A stretch of 64,000 bases of DNA, taken from the NCBI RefSeq assembly GCF_910592395.1, contig NC_088318.1, forward strand, positions 9,176,349-9,240,348, written 5' to 3'. The notes beneath the pieces were generated by a model. The model ran no database searches and was not told where the DNA came from. It saw only the letters and a list, made by a program, of their open reading frames with translations. This document shows positions 21,441-31,870 of this stretch, piece after piece; positions within the stretch are counted from its first letter, which is position 1, and each line of letters begins with the position of its first letter. The stretch is from Lineus longissimus (lineage: Eukaryota > Nemertea > Pilidiophora > Heteronemertea > Lineidae). Both the position numbers and the translations under genes were made by a program.

Positions 21441-22643
21441 CTCGTTAATAGGGACAGTGGTAAGCATGTCATACCCTTCATCGGCGTCAGTCTGAGTGTA
21501 ATAGTTGGAGAAGGGGGTTCTGATTGCTTTTATAGAGCGCCTCCTTGCCCCAGCGCTGGCTACCGGCAAAACGCTCAAGTTCCAGCAGACGAAACGGGTA
21601 TAATGGCGAGGAATGTTGTAAATATCTGCATAGAAGAGGCGTAATCTCAAATAGGCATCATCCATGTCTGATTCTATAATCCATGCTTGCTTTTCTCGGT
21701 CGTAGCAACGCGACCTATTCTTTCTGTGGTCCAGAGGACAGATCTGCACCTCACTTACCGCTGTCACTGTATACAAGTCAACTTTGAGTTTCAAGCGGCC
21801 TTTATGCGATGCTAAACTGTATACGCTAGCGCCGAGGTAATACCCCAATCCGTTACCACTTGAATCAACGTAATCATCAAGGATGTCAGACTCTAAATTC
21901 CTATCCCCATGACCTATAGTTACTCGGTATTTGATTTTGCAGCAGTGGTCCAATCCCGTCTGCCGACTCAAGTGAATCGTTGGTTTCCCGTCATTTTGGG
22001 CACAGTCCCCGTTGGGAAAGACAAGGACATTCCAATCACAACCACCAAATGCGAAATATGCCGTTTCGAATTTCTGATAGTTTTTTGCGACATTTTGTTG
22101 ATTCTTTGGATCACGAGGAATAGTAATGACATATTCGTATGCTGTCTTGATGTTCCTTATTTCCAACTCCATTAATATCTTCTCCTCTTCTATTAAGAAC
22201 TTTCGCTCACATATATCCGACACCCCGATAAATGTCTTCCGGCCATTCGTCGGAATTGTTGAAGTAAATTCTGTATCCTTTGCAAAAGAAGTTTCATTCT
22301 TAGTAAAGTGTTCTTTATTGACGACAGTAAAACTGTAATCCACCTTGACAGACAAACCGTCTGTGACGTTACGAAGGGTGAGAAAAGCACCAATATGGTG
22401 GTCGGACCTTTGGAGACAGATACACCACTTTTGAAACCCATACATGAAATCCCTCGAAAACACATCCGGTGAGTATTCCTTCAGAACCGTTGCGGGTACC
22501 ACGAAAGTGAAAACATGGGTATCGAATCTATCGTTCAGCTTTACAAAGCGATGCAACTGCGCCATGTTGGACTGCCTCGCGGTGCTATCTCGCGGTATAT
22601 CGTTTTGTTGAATAACACTCTGCATTCTGACTGATCCACCCAC
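21441..22643 (-). CDS. Protein with two MATH/TRAF-like domains (probable host gene, 5' exon)
   Basis: An intact frame starts at MGGSVRMQSVIQQNDIPRDS. Domain 1 (residues ~25-150) has the MATH layout: FVVPATVLKEYSPDVFSRDF, then KWCICLQRSDHHIGAFLTLR and EKILMELEIRN. Domain 2 (residues ~175-350) has FAFGGCDWNVLVFPNGDC, a central IHLSRQTGLDHCCKIKYRVT and RFVCWNLSVLP. MATH domains bind peptides or receptors in TRAF, SPOP and meprin-type proteins; which partner applies here is unknown. At 21441/21440 the sequence reads CCTATTAACGAG|GTAAGTAAAC, a consensus splice donor. The 56 codons still open beyond it (to 21270) are therefore probably intron. No later exon is visible. This is the only candidate host gene in the window. 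Confidence 0.6.
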
Positions 22644-23557
22644 TTCAGCAGATCATTAGCTGTAATAGTGACACCACCACGGTATTCTTATCCTAGATCC
22701 AGTAGTCTATCGAGTGATCTGTGCTGGTGGAGCTGCCGCACACACACCACCACACATCAACGGCCCTGGAACATATTGATTATGCGAAGCGAGTTCATTA
22801 AACTTGCAACAGACAGGCACAAGGACTGCATCCATAGTGTATGCACAAAGCAGAATATCCCGTCAGGATATGACCGTTTACAGGGTTGGTTAAGGTACAT
22901 GTAGGCTATCGGTTTACCTTTGCAACACAATAGATGGTTTGGATACTTTACGTCATAGCCATCCTGACGTAACAGAGGGTGTATACTACGTCAGAGTCTC
23001 TTGACGAAATAGGGAGTACGGGGTATCGTTTTGTTGTCACGCAAAGAAGAGGCAGTCGAAGAGCATGAAGAGTTACGACCGAATTTTTGGATCACAATTG
23101 TGGTCCTTAATTTTTTTATTCGTCGATTTTTCTCCTTGAAATCTATCACTTGAGGTCTTATAGTTTTTCATAGCGTAGCTAAGTTTGTATGCAGTTTTGT
23201 CTCCCGACATATTTATTTGCTATAAATTGCTAGTTTATTGAGAAAAGGTGTTTTTGTGGTAATTTGTCCGTTTATTTCGTGGATACTTTGGGTGATGTCC
23301 ATTTACTCGATAACTTCTTTTAAAATCAAATAAAAGGTTCTTAATGTATTTGATATGAATTAATATTTCTATTTGTCAAATGGGATGTCGTTGGACGTTG
23401 AACAGTTATGCGGGAATGACGAAAATATGTCAGCATTGTTGAGAGTATTATTCACTTCATGAATTAGAACCTTTCTCTTTGAGAAAGCCGAAATGTGAGT
23501 ACGATAGAACGAATTCGGAAAATAATTCGGTAGCGGGAGTCAACGACGTCTGCGAAG
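22644..23557. other. No gene recognised; AT-rich spacer upstream of the MATH gene
   Basis: The region lies 5' of the MATH gene, so its promoter should be here, but no TATA box or other element stands out. No open frame has a recognisable domain. Many T runs are present. Confidence 0.4.
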
Positions 23558-24275
23558 ATGGTGAAATATCGCACATGCACTATAGATCGTCGCACTCGAT
23601 TTGGAACAACGTTTACGACGACTTCGCGTCTGCGTTTAAGCCGTCTCTGTGTTGAAGCAAAAACCGAGTTGTGGAGAGCAGTTTGTGCTCCCTCTCTACT
23701 TTATGGCATGGCCTCAGTTAACATTAGCAAGGGTAATCTGAAGAAACTCGAGTCGACACAGGGCACGTTGGTTAAAAGATGCTTTGGCCTTAGCAAAAGG
23801 CACAAATATATAGTGCTCTTATTCTGGCCCTTGGCAGAAAGAAACTGTCAGAAACATTAAAAAGCCAAACTGTTGGTCTTTTCAGGGGCTTGGTTAGCGT
23901 TGACTGCCCGGCTAGGGATCTGGTTTTGGCCCTTCTGAAATTTAACATCAAGGGCACTATTGTGGAGCGGATAATGTCTTTGGGTCTCTCTTCCGTCAGG
24001 GTGGCCCTGAGTGGTTCCGCCTACACCAATCCCCCGCTTGAGGAAAGCGGTGTGGTGGACTCTCTCCGGGCCCTCCTGGCGGCAAGGGGATTATAACAAT
24101 CCCAAGTCCCAAACATATAAATTGCTCAGGTCGTTCTGATCATGATGGTGGTAAGTCTATGCCAGTATTTTAATGCTTTAATTTTTATGTAACAATTATG
24201 GGGATAACCGTTGTGCTCATTGTGTACCGTACTGTAAATATCTTCTTTTAGGACGCAATACAAATATTTATTATT
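23558..24275 (+). pseudogene. LINE-C: 3' end of a non-LTR retrotransposon
   Basis: The plus strand encodes KTELWRAVCAPSLLYGMASV, then KKLESTQGTLVKRCFGLSKR, a motif found after the RT domain of several animal LINE families (thumb and C-terminal region). A deletion or frameshift near 23850 leads to CPARDLVLALLKFNIKG and the end ALLAARGL-stop at 24096. A 3' untranslated tail runs to TATTTATTATTATCATT near 24275. No RT motif remains, so the clade is uncertain. Confidence 0.6.
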
Positions 24276-25603
24276 ATCATTTAATGGTCTCACTAGCCAG
24301 TGGTGATCAGATTCGGATTCACATCAAAAAGTTTGTTTCATTTACGGAGCCAACGGTGGCGCCATCTAGTGTAGCGCAACATAGCGCAATGCATTTTCTA
24401 TTCATGGAGCGGGGGCCATGAACAAAACACCCCTCAAAAGGCATTATTAAAACCGATAAAGTTTCCCATTAGAAACTGTTTTATTGATTCGAAGACATAT
24501 ACTTTACAATCATAAAGATTGCACGTACAATTGATGCGAAATTAATGTGTCATTTTGCTCCCAAAGTTGCATGAATTTGGCCCAAAACCATGGAATCCCC
24601 GGGGTTTTCCCGGCCTCAGGCGTTTCCTTTTATGGGCCGTCCGCGATTAGTATTGGATAATTAATATTCATGAAATTGATTTCCCGGGAAGGCATACCCG
24701 TTTGTGATTGGATAAGGGATTCGTGTGTCATAATAGCGGTTTCGAGAATTGACAGAAATAGCTGGCCTGGTTTCCAGGACGCGTGGCCGCTGAAAGGGCT
24801 GCTGTTGCTGTACATGCGTATTACCAATATTCCTGGATGCAAGATTGCGTGACGTCACTTAAAAAGCATCATGGCGTACTTCACTGCCGAGGAAGCAAAT
24901 GTGATCACGAAAATTGGGTCGGAAAGCACTTAAAAGGTGTTGATTTCGTTCAATGTTTCGATTTTTTCAAACAACAGTGTTTATGTCATTGACTCGATTT
25001 GCTTGGCATCGTCGATATTTGATTCAAACATGTTTTTTCGGCCTTCGATGTGGCGACACACTCGTTTCGCCCAGTCCACGCGTCTAAAAATAGCTCGGTG
25101 GCTTACGTCATTTTGGCGCGAAATGTGAATGAAACAACAGGGGCGAAACCTTTTGATATGTACCCTCCCAAAAAACTAGTTCTTCAATCTCGAGTGATTA
25201 TCATGAATACAGATGGGCCTACTCCATCCCTATTGTTACTTGCTCAAATGTAAATGTCCGAGGTATTTTGTGAAGGGGTAGCTCTGACGATGATTTGAGG
25301 AAAATACCAGTTTCTTCTATGCACTTACGCGGTGAGCAGGCCCCGCATGTTATTTATAGCTCAACAGGATGTTGACATAGACTGGTTCCTTTGAGGTTGC
25401 ACATGTTCTCAAGGTAAAATTTCGAGGGCAAAAATACAAACAAAAGCCGCAACGACTGCCTATTTTTATATAAACAATTGAAATAGTTGTCAGTTGGCTT
25501 TCTCAAGGTGATGAGTACATGTGTATGATTTTTTTTCATCATCTTTGTTAATCTTGAAGTTATAAGGCATATAGGTGACATTTTCCAAATTTGCGTTAAC
25601 ATA
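24276..25603. other. No gene recognised
   Basis: Only short open frames. The sequence mixes AT-rich stretches with no clear inverted ends. The last bases (ACATACAGGGTGT, 25599-25611) resemble a mariner end and recur after BEL-4 (29591), so BEL-4 probably landed in a transposon remnant. Confidence 0.4.
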
Positions 25604-25612
25604 CAGGGTGTT

Positions 25613-25790
25613 TGTAAACATCAATACTAAAAGTGATCGATATTCATCTGATGTTTACAAATGGTGCCGTGACCAGGATACGAACCTGGGTTATTGCGGA
25701 CTTTAACATATAAACCACGTGACTCCATAAATGCATGTCATATTTCACTACAGTGAATTTGTCTACGGTGGCCTGTAAACCCAGTTTACA
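25613..25790 (-). repeat. BEL-4 3' LTR, rearranged
   Basis: The last ~85 bp (25706-25790) match the other LTR almost exactly, as do the first ~20 bp (TGTAAACATCAATACTAAAA on the plus strand). The middle does not: where the 5' LTR has ~110 bp of unique sequence, this one holds a tRNA-His-like segment (25662-25699) plus 13 bases that copy the LTR edge. It is therefore an LTR altered during reverse transcription. Confidence 0.85.
25662..25699 (-). other. tRNA-His 3' half captured inside the LTR
   Basis: Minus-strand reading gives AACCCAGG, then the seven-base loop TTCGTAT, then CCTGG, then TCACGGCA and CCA. CCAGG/CCTGG is the T-stem, TCACGGC the 3' acceptor strand of tRNA-His, A the discriminator and CCA the added end. 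The sequence then runs into TTTGTAAACATCA, the complement of the LTR edge next to the primer site. It is thus the primer tRNA joined to the first bases of its own cDNA. The T-loop base at position 58 is T, where tRNAs have A. Confidence 0.8.
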
Positions 25791-27141
25791 CATCCTCCGC
25801 CCCGGCCAACTGCGCTGCAATTTTGCTTCTCGTCGCTGCCACCGAAGGGCGCTTGCTACATCTTAGCTCAGGTTCCCCAGGATCATCACATGACTTTAAT
25901 TCACTTAACACAGTTTGTCTAACAGATTCTGATCTGACTTCTAACGGATACAACTTCGAAATTGCTCTGCTAGTAAAACAATTCCCACTTTTTACTTTGG
26001 CTGCTCTGACTCTACTGTCAGAGCCGAACAATAGCTCAGTTACAAGGCCTAGTTTCCAACGTGTACGTGGTATATTGTCCTCATGAACCTGTACTACGTC
26101 ACCTACACTAATGATATCATCACTTGGACAATGTTTACGCACTTGGTAAGCGTGTCTCTCACGTAAGCAGCTTAGGTATTCATTCTTGAACCTTGTCACA
26201 AAATGAGTGTGCAATTGAGCGCGCCTACGTTCTGCCCTCGTAATGAAGTCAGCAGTCCCAACTTGTGACCAATCAGGGTCAGTTTCATCAAACAACTCAT
26301 GTGGCAACTCATCAGTCTCGTAGCCAAACAATAGCATTGACGGTGTCAGAGGTTTGGGATCTTCTATTGATCCACTTGCATACGTCAATGGCCTATTGTT
26401 TAGGACGGACTGAACCTCTTTGATCAATGTGTACATTTCTTCAAAGCTAATCAATGCCCGGCCTAACACTTTCCTAAGTACTGACTTCATTACGCCTATG
26501 AGACGTTCCCAAGAACCTCCCCACCAGGGGGACTGTACCGGTATGAAATCAAATCTAATGCGCTTTGCAATAAAATGCTCTTGCACTTCTGAACTCGCCA
26601 CACGCCTTAGTAACTTTTCGATTTCACTACTTCCCGACTTGAAATTGGTTGCGTTGTCGGAGAAACACCTATCTGGAACAACATAAGTGCCACAATGCCT
26701 TCTGAATGCTTTGATGAACGAATCGGCGCTCAAATCATTGACCAGTTCAAGGTTTACACCTCTAGTGCCTAAACATGTAAATAAACACACGTAAACTTTG
26801 AACACATGTCCATCGCGATCTTTCACTAGAAGATGTCCCGTGAAGTCCATACCAATGTTACTAAACGCTTTGGTCGCATCAATACGGTATTCGGGTAGAT
26901 CAGGGCTCTGTGGTAACCGGTACGCAGTGCCGGTAACACGTTTACAGATTACACATGATTTCAACACTGACCTAACCTCTGCCCGCGTTGCAGTAATCCA
27001 ATACCGTTTTCGCACAGCAACTACGGTTGAACCTAATCCAGCATGAAGAACGCGCGCATGCGCTCTTTTGATCACAAGTCTAGTAAAGTGGCATTTCCGA
27101 GGTAACAACACAGGTTTACGCGCAATACTGTCTAGTGACAC
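25791..27141 (-). CDS. BEL-4 integrase
   Basis: An open frame of about 450 codons. The zinc-binding N-terminal region has HARVLHAGLGSTV and CVICKRVTG (HHCC type). The core follows with IGMDFTGHLLVKD (first Asp), CFSDNATNFKSG (second Asp) and SPWWGGSWERLIGVMKSVLR (Glu in GGSWERL): a D,D-35-E arrangement. The C-terminal DUF5641-type region includes PSDDIISVGDVVQVHEDN and PRTRWKLGLVTELL. Acidic triad and zinc ligands appear intact. Integrase joins the LTR ends to the target. The frame's start has been fused by deletion to the protease frame's end near 27132-27141; the two overlap by 10 bp in different frames. Confidence 0.9.
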
Positions 27142-28247
27142 AGCATTACAATGCGAACAGGCGTGGTTTCCGAGTTTTTGAGCACAAAAAAATGTGGCAT
27201 GTAATGTGAATGTTCTTCGTCCCAGGGATTACCCTTGACTTCCTCTACGTAGCATTTATCCATGTGTTCTTTTATGACCTTGCAATAAGCGTTCATTAAC
27301 CCTGTTTTCTGCAAACGTTCAACAATCTGATCCAAACGACGTCTGCACAATCGTAGATTGGATGGCAATTCCCCATGGTCCTCTTTCCACGGTAGAGGCA
27401 CCGAGTATTTCCCATCCTGAAATTCGATCTTTTCACTATATGCTGCCTTAAAGTTCTCATCTACGCCACCTACGTCATCAGTGACGTCATTGACACCCAC
27501 TTCACTACACCGAAAATATGTCAACAACCGATTGTCTAAATCCGTGTTGGACAACGCTCCACAAAGGTCCACATCTCCCGGTTGAGTTCCGCAGAAACAC
27601 ATTATGGGTCTGATATCAGCTGCCACAATCGGCCTATCCTTATGAACTGGTCCTAACAACAATGCACCGAGATTTGACTTATACACTGTTGGGCCATTGC
27701 CATCAATGGTCTCTCCGTTCATAAACTGCCAAGAATTGTCAGCACCGATCAGCACATCCACAACAAATGGCTCATCCACAACAAATAACGCGACATCCTG
27801 ACGCATGTAACTTAACATTGAACCCTCGTCAATGAAGATTCGAACCTCTACCTGCGTACCATTGTAGTCCATTTTAGCCCTGGCCGTTTTCACCAACACT
27901 GGGTTATCAGCTATAATCGATGACGTAACAATATCCGCGTATGAATCACTTTCCACCAACGTATCCATACCGGCACTCGTAGATTTATTCTGAACCAAAC
28001 TGCAGCACGACGTCGGTCCTGGCGTTTCCTGGGCCGATTGCGTAATCTCCGTGATCGAATTTCTATTCCCACGATTATACCGTTTTCTTGACTGAGCACG
28101 ATACCGTGAACGATTTCCGAAATCGATTCCATGCAGTGACGTATGATGTAGTCCACAGCAAGATGAACACTGTAGCGAACTTGTACATTTCCTAGAAAAG
28201 TGTCCTGGCAACAAACACAATCGGCATAGACCTTTTGCAAACACCAA
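27132..28247 (-). CDS. BEL-4 zinc knuckle and aspartic protease, truncated RT leader
   Basis: The frame opens with knuckles GLCRLCLLPGHFSRKCTS and CSSCCGLHHTSLHG. A linker leads to the protease region VLVKTARAKMDYNGTQVEV, FIDEGSMLSYM and VDVLIGADNSWQFM. The flap/LIGAD motif fits the family. The active site reads IDEGS, where BEL proteases normally have DTG/DSG/DAS-like triads, so the Glu is unusual. The C-terminal part (FKAAYSEKIEFQDGKYSVPL and HYMPHFFVLKNSETTPVRIV) is the start of the RT region, which breaks off at VRIV. Confidence 0.85.
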   Translation of the reverse strand: MVFAKGLCRLCLLPGHFSRKCTSSLQCSSCCGLHHTSLHGIDFGNRSRYRAQSRKRYNRGNRNSITEITQSAQETPGPTSCCSLVQNKSTSAGMDTLVESDSYADIVTSSIIADNPVLVKTARAKMDYNGTQVEVRIFIDEGSMLSYMRQDVALFVVDEPFVVDVLIGADNSWQFMNGETIDGNGPTVYKSNLGALLLGPVHKDRPIVAADIRPIMCFCGTQPGDVDLCGALSNTDLDNRLLTYFRCSEVGVNDVTDDVGGVDENFKAAYSEKIEFQDGKYSVPLPWKEDHGELPSNLRLCRRRLDQIVERLQKTGLMNAYCKVIKEHMDKCYVEEVKGNPWDEEHSHYMPHFFVLKNSETTPVRIVMLCH

Positions 28248-28286
28248 ATCACGTTTCTGTTTTGCAGAAAGATTACATTTTTCTGG

Positions 28287-29339
28287 TTAGTGTTTCGATG
28301 AACCACAAATTTCGCAGTTACTAGTGTGTGCCATAAATGCACCTACAGATGAATTTGGTAGCTTTTGACAGATTTCAACAGTTCTCCTCTCTGTAATATC
28401 AATATCCTCAGTCTGTGTTTCATAACGTTCGACCTGGCGCTTTAACCCGTCTGTGAATGTCTTAAGATTGTACACATCTGTCCTGTCAAGATCAGCCATG
28501 TTTCCTCGAATAACAGCAGGTAGTTTTTCCTCGAGAATAGGTACAATTATTCCAGCTGCTCTATCAACGTCAATGTTTAGTGCTTCCAAACTCCGCAGGT
28601 CCGTCATTACTTGATTATAAAACGAGCGAAATGCAGCTCCGGACATATTTGGGTTCCTCAAATGAAACAGTCGCAACACGTGCGCACGAATGATTTTTCG
28701 GTCTTTTCCGAAGGTTTCTAGCAATGTTTTCTTGAGAATCACGTAATTCGCTGCTGAGGGTATGAGTGATCGAACAGAGTCCAAAGCTTCACCTTCTAAC
28801 AAACCGTATAGGTAATCAAAACGATTTATATCAGAAATATTCGAATTTTTGTCGATTTCCGCTGTGTATCGTTCCCAGAATGGCAGCCAATCAGTAAGGT
28901 TACCATTGAAAGTCGGAAGCGTTAATTTTGGTAACTTTGAAGTAGTCACTGGACCTTTTGGCACTGGTACTACTGGGTTATCCATTGTTGACTTGAATTT
29001 AGCTAAAAAGTTCTTGGCTTTAACGATATTCATCTGATTATCGACGGACTTTTCACATGCGTCCTCGGCATCTCTAGCAGCATCACCTTCGTCGATACTA
29101 ACAAGATTAATTTCGATATTCTTATTCAGCTCCTTGATATCCGAAAAATTCTCCTCGAGAACTGCCAAAATCGTTTGAACATTCACTATCTGTTCCAGTG
29201 TCGGGTGGTCTTCAGAAAGGATATCGGAAATCCTGTTCACTAACCGTGTGAAGTTGCGTCGTTTGTTCGTCCTCTGTTGTTTCATTGTCTGCACGAGTTC
29301 TCTTGGTTCGACTCCTGGTTCTCCCTTGGGTTTGCTCAT
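28287..29339 (-). CDS. BEL-4 gag
   Basis: An intact 350-codon frame from the ATG at 29339, 20 bp inside the primer site. A basic helical N-terminus (KQQRTNKRRNFTRLVNRISD) precedes a coiled-coil-like segment. The DUF1759-type domain begins KLPKLTLPTFNGNLTDWLPF and includes FDYLYGLLEGEALDSVRSL and MSGAAFRSFYNQVMTDL. The first knuckle, NCEICGSSKH, closes the frame. The following pol frame starts after a short frameshift region (28287-28247). Gag forms the particle. It is one of the best-preserved frames here. Confidence 0.85.
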   Translation of the reverse strand: MSKPKGEPGVEPRELVQTMKQQRTNKRRNFTRLVNRISDILSEDHPTLEQIVNVQTILAVLEENFSDIKELNKNIEINLVSIDEGDAARDAEDACEKSVDNQMNIVKAKNFLAKFKSTMDNPVVPVPKGPVTTSKLPKLTLPTFNGNLTDWLPFWERYTAEIDKNSNISDINRFDYLYGLLEGEALDSVRSLIPSAANYVILKKTLLETFGKDRKIIRAHVLRLFHLRNPNMSGAAFRSFYNQVMTDLRSLEALNIDVDRAAGIIVPILEEKLPAVIRGNMADLDRTDVYNLKTFTDGLKRQVERYETQTEDIDITERRTVEICQKLPNSSVGAFMAHTSNCEICGSSKH

Positions 29340-29358
29340 GTTGAAAGGCTAACGAGAA

Positions 29359-29376
29359 ATCCTGGTCACGGCACCA
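29359..29376 (-). promoter_or_regulatory. BEL-4 primer-binding site for tRNA-His
   Basis: On the minus strand TGGTGCCGTGACCAGGAT lies two bases after the 5' LTR. It is complementary to the 3' end of tRNA-His (ATCCTGGTCACGGCA plus CCA). Confidence 0.85.
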
Positions 29377-29378
29377 TT

Positions 29379-29590
29379 TGTAAACATCAATACTAAAACA
29401 CCAGATTCCTGTTAGAGCCCACAGGGACAAACGCAAGAGGAACTACGTGCTTCTTGTGACTCCACATGCGAAGTGATCTTTATTACAACATTATTATAAG
29501 GGTGAACATATAAACCACGTGACTCCATAAATGCATGTCATATTTCACTACAGTGAATTTGTCTACGGTGGCCTGTAAACCTAGTTTACA
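29379..29590 (-). repeat. BEL-4 5' LTR
   Basis: 212 bp, starting TGTAAACTAGG and ending TTGATGTTTACA on the minus strand. An AATAAAGATC word (polyadenylation-signal-like, near 29470-29480) is present. It differs from the 3' LTR by the tRNA-containing middle part of the latter. Confidence 0.85.
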
Positions 29591-29598
29591 CAGGGTGT

Positions 29599-30129
29599 CT
29601 CATGTATTGTGCTGCATCAATCTATGCATGACTGTATGTCAAGATGACGTTGAAACTTGGCCAGATGTATTCTAAAAGTGACAAGCTATTCAGAAATGTA
29701 AAGGTTTGTGTGAGAGTAAGGTACTGCCAAGTCTACAGCCGCTGGAAATTGGATATGCATAAGATGACGTCGCATCATTTTTGGAGGCAGGTAGGCCAGG
29801 CCTCCGCACCAGCTAGTGTGACGTGATGTTACATGGTGACGTGACGCTGGCCCCCCGAAAGCCAACCAGTGGCTTACAAAGTTAAGGATGTTATACGACA
29901 TCGAAAAGTATCAATTTTTAGATTAAACTAATAACTAATAACTATCACTAAACCTCAATCACAAACAAACTGACCTAAACTCCACATGTATAGGGTAGAC
30001 TGCCTATACCTGTCGCACTCAAAACGGTTTGACAATCTTGATGCACTGTGCGACGAGGCCTATAAGGTCAGAAAGTAATGTTCACTTGTAGGCATTAGGC
30101 CAAGTCCATAATAACAAAGTTCTGGATAG
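29599..30129. other. No gene recognised
   Basis: Short frames only. Several GTGACGT words occur between 29810 and 29850 without a defined pattern. BEL-5 coding sequence begins at about 30130. Confidence 0.4.
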
Positions 30130-31557
30130 ATTGTTAATGTCCAGGGGGCAATGAAGCCATAATATGCAAGTCCATACACACACTTTGTTTTAGGCTAATA
30201 GTCTTAGTGAGCAAATGACCTCTAAACGACTGTTTGGGAGTCGACATACTCAACTTCTGCCAAGGACTTCGTCTCGAACCATTCAGGGAGCGTTTCACGG
30301 AGGCTACCAATCTCTCCCAAATCCCTCCCATGTGGCTGGCTGCAGGGGGGTTAAAGTGCCAAGTGATGTGCTTCTAGCTCAGGTGGTCAGCTATGTGCTG
30401 TTGGTTCCAAGACGCGATGTTGGTACGGAGCACTTTCTCGCCTGACTTGAAGTTGGTCCCGTTGTCTGAATATATATCGTTTGCCACGTCGCGCGATGAA
30501 TCTATATAGGGCTAACAAGAAACTGTCCATATTTAGAGCGTATGCCATTTCGAGATATATGGCTCTGATAGACAAGTGAGCAATAATTCATATAGCTTGT
30601 CAGTCCTTCGAGCGTTCCTAACTAGCAGCGGTCAAAAATAGTCAAGTCCAGCGGCCCAAAATAGTCAAGTCGAGTTGAGGCGAATGGAACGGACCCATCA
30701 TGTCGATGCGTGCTCTTGGAAGATCAGCCATAAACGCTCCATGGGCTTACTCGTCGCTTCCGGCACAGCGGGCATTTATCTACGATGTTCTCTGGAACGG
30801 GCTTTCAGCAACCAGTAACCTTGTCTCAGCTCATGTAGGGTGTCTTGAACTCCAGAATAAAGAACTCTCGTATGGCAGTCAATGATGATCAATCGGACTA
30901 TGTCGCGGTGAGGCAGCAGTACCGGATGCGTTTCTCTATAATGGACTGGGGCGTTCTTCAGACGACCTAAAATACGAAGCAGACCATTACCATCGATGTA
31001 GGTTGTAAACTGCAGCAATGGGTTTTGGTTGACAGCTGCTTCCTGGATTGCAGGGCGGCGTACTCATCGTTGAACTCAACGGCTTGTTCTGCTTGGATGA
31101 TCAATTCTCCGCAAACCTCAGTTTATCTACAGTAACATGACCAAATCTTGACCGGACCTTTTCTTTGACGGCAAAGTTTCTAGCGAATCTGCAAACCAAG
31201 GCGGCAACTCTGGGATAACGAGACCAAGATGAAAACTTCTTCGAGTCTGGGATTACAGCAGATTTCTTCACCGCTACAGCGGTAACTAAGTGCACCTTCA
31301 CTTTTGGATCATTATCTCTCGGAGGGCTGGCAGGTTCAACATCACCACCAGTGGGTACACATAGCTCTTCCAATAGAAACGCAGGACCTTGTAACCATCT
31401 CAATTCAGCACACAATCTTGATCCAGGAACACCACGGGTACCATCATCGGCTGCGTCGATCTCTCCTGCTTTGTAACGGGGTCGTTGACTCACGGATTTC
31501 GGCGACGCGATTTGCTACAAAGACGTGACAGCGCCTTCTTTCATTTGCGATATAATC
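30130..31557 (-). pseudogene. BEL-5 RNase H end and integrase
   Basis: Minus-strand reading begins at the Harbinger-A junction with LDYIANERRRCHVFVANRVA (RNase H/connection). It continues with DDGTRGVPGSRLCAELRWLQ, LQFTTYIDGNGLLRILGRLK and LRQGYWLLKARS (integrase zinc region). Then come TCLSIRAIYLEMAYALNMDS with DNGTNFKSG-like remains and [16 protein letters not shown] (the Glu region). Frameshifts and stops break it throughout. Its upstream half lies at 45502-46075, on the other side of Harbinger-A; joining the two gives FWSDSRVVLDYIANE, a typical BEL RNase H motif. Confidence 0.85.
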
Positions 31558-31870
31558 CAGGGCCCGGTTGTTCAAAGCACCGATAAGGTTATCGGTCGAT
31601 AAGTGTTGTCGGTGGATAAAAATCAGTTGTCGGCCGATAGGTAATCCACCGACAAGTATGAGTTGCTCAAAGCCAATATTTAGGCCCTTTTAGTTGTCAG
31701 TGGAATGTCAGTGGATTATCCCACAATCCACCTGGTCATCTCACTTCCTGTATCACAAAAAAATGTCTGACCAAGAGCTGTCTGCTGCAGAAGAGAATAG
31801 TAAAATTGTTAGGAAGAAGAACGTTACCGATAAAGAGGTGGCTCTGCTGCTCGACTTAGCAGAGCCACAC

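Larger units (their letters stand above)
25613..29590 (-). mobile_element. BEL-4: BEL/Pao element with both LTRs but no RT/RNase H
   Basis: LTRs beginning TGTAAAC and ending GTTTACA lie at 25613-25790 and 29379-29590. A primer site complementary to tRNA-His sits at 29359-29376 directly inside the 5' LTR. Gag, protease and integrase follow in order on the minus strand, but the pol frame passes from the RT leader straight to the integrase N-terminus near 27140. About 2 kb of RT and RNase H is missing relative to the family. CAGGGTGT occurs at both outer borders (25604-25611 and 29591-29598). It is a non-autonomous derivative with largely open frames. Confidence 0.9.

Noticed and set aside
25662-25699. 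A tRNA-His gene
   Set aside because: Only the 3' half is present, it already contains CCA, and it runs directly into LTR-edge sequence.
25786-27141. A domesticated host integrase gene
   Set aside because: It lies between LTRs with gag and protease in BEL/Pao order, so it is a retrotransposon gene; no evidence of separate use.
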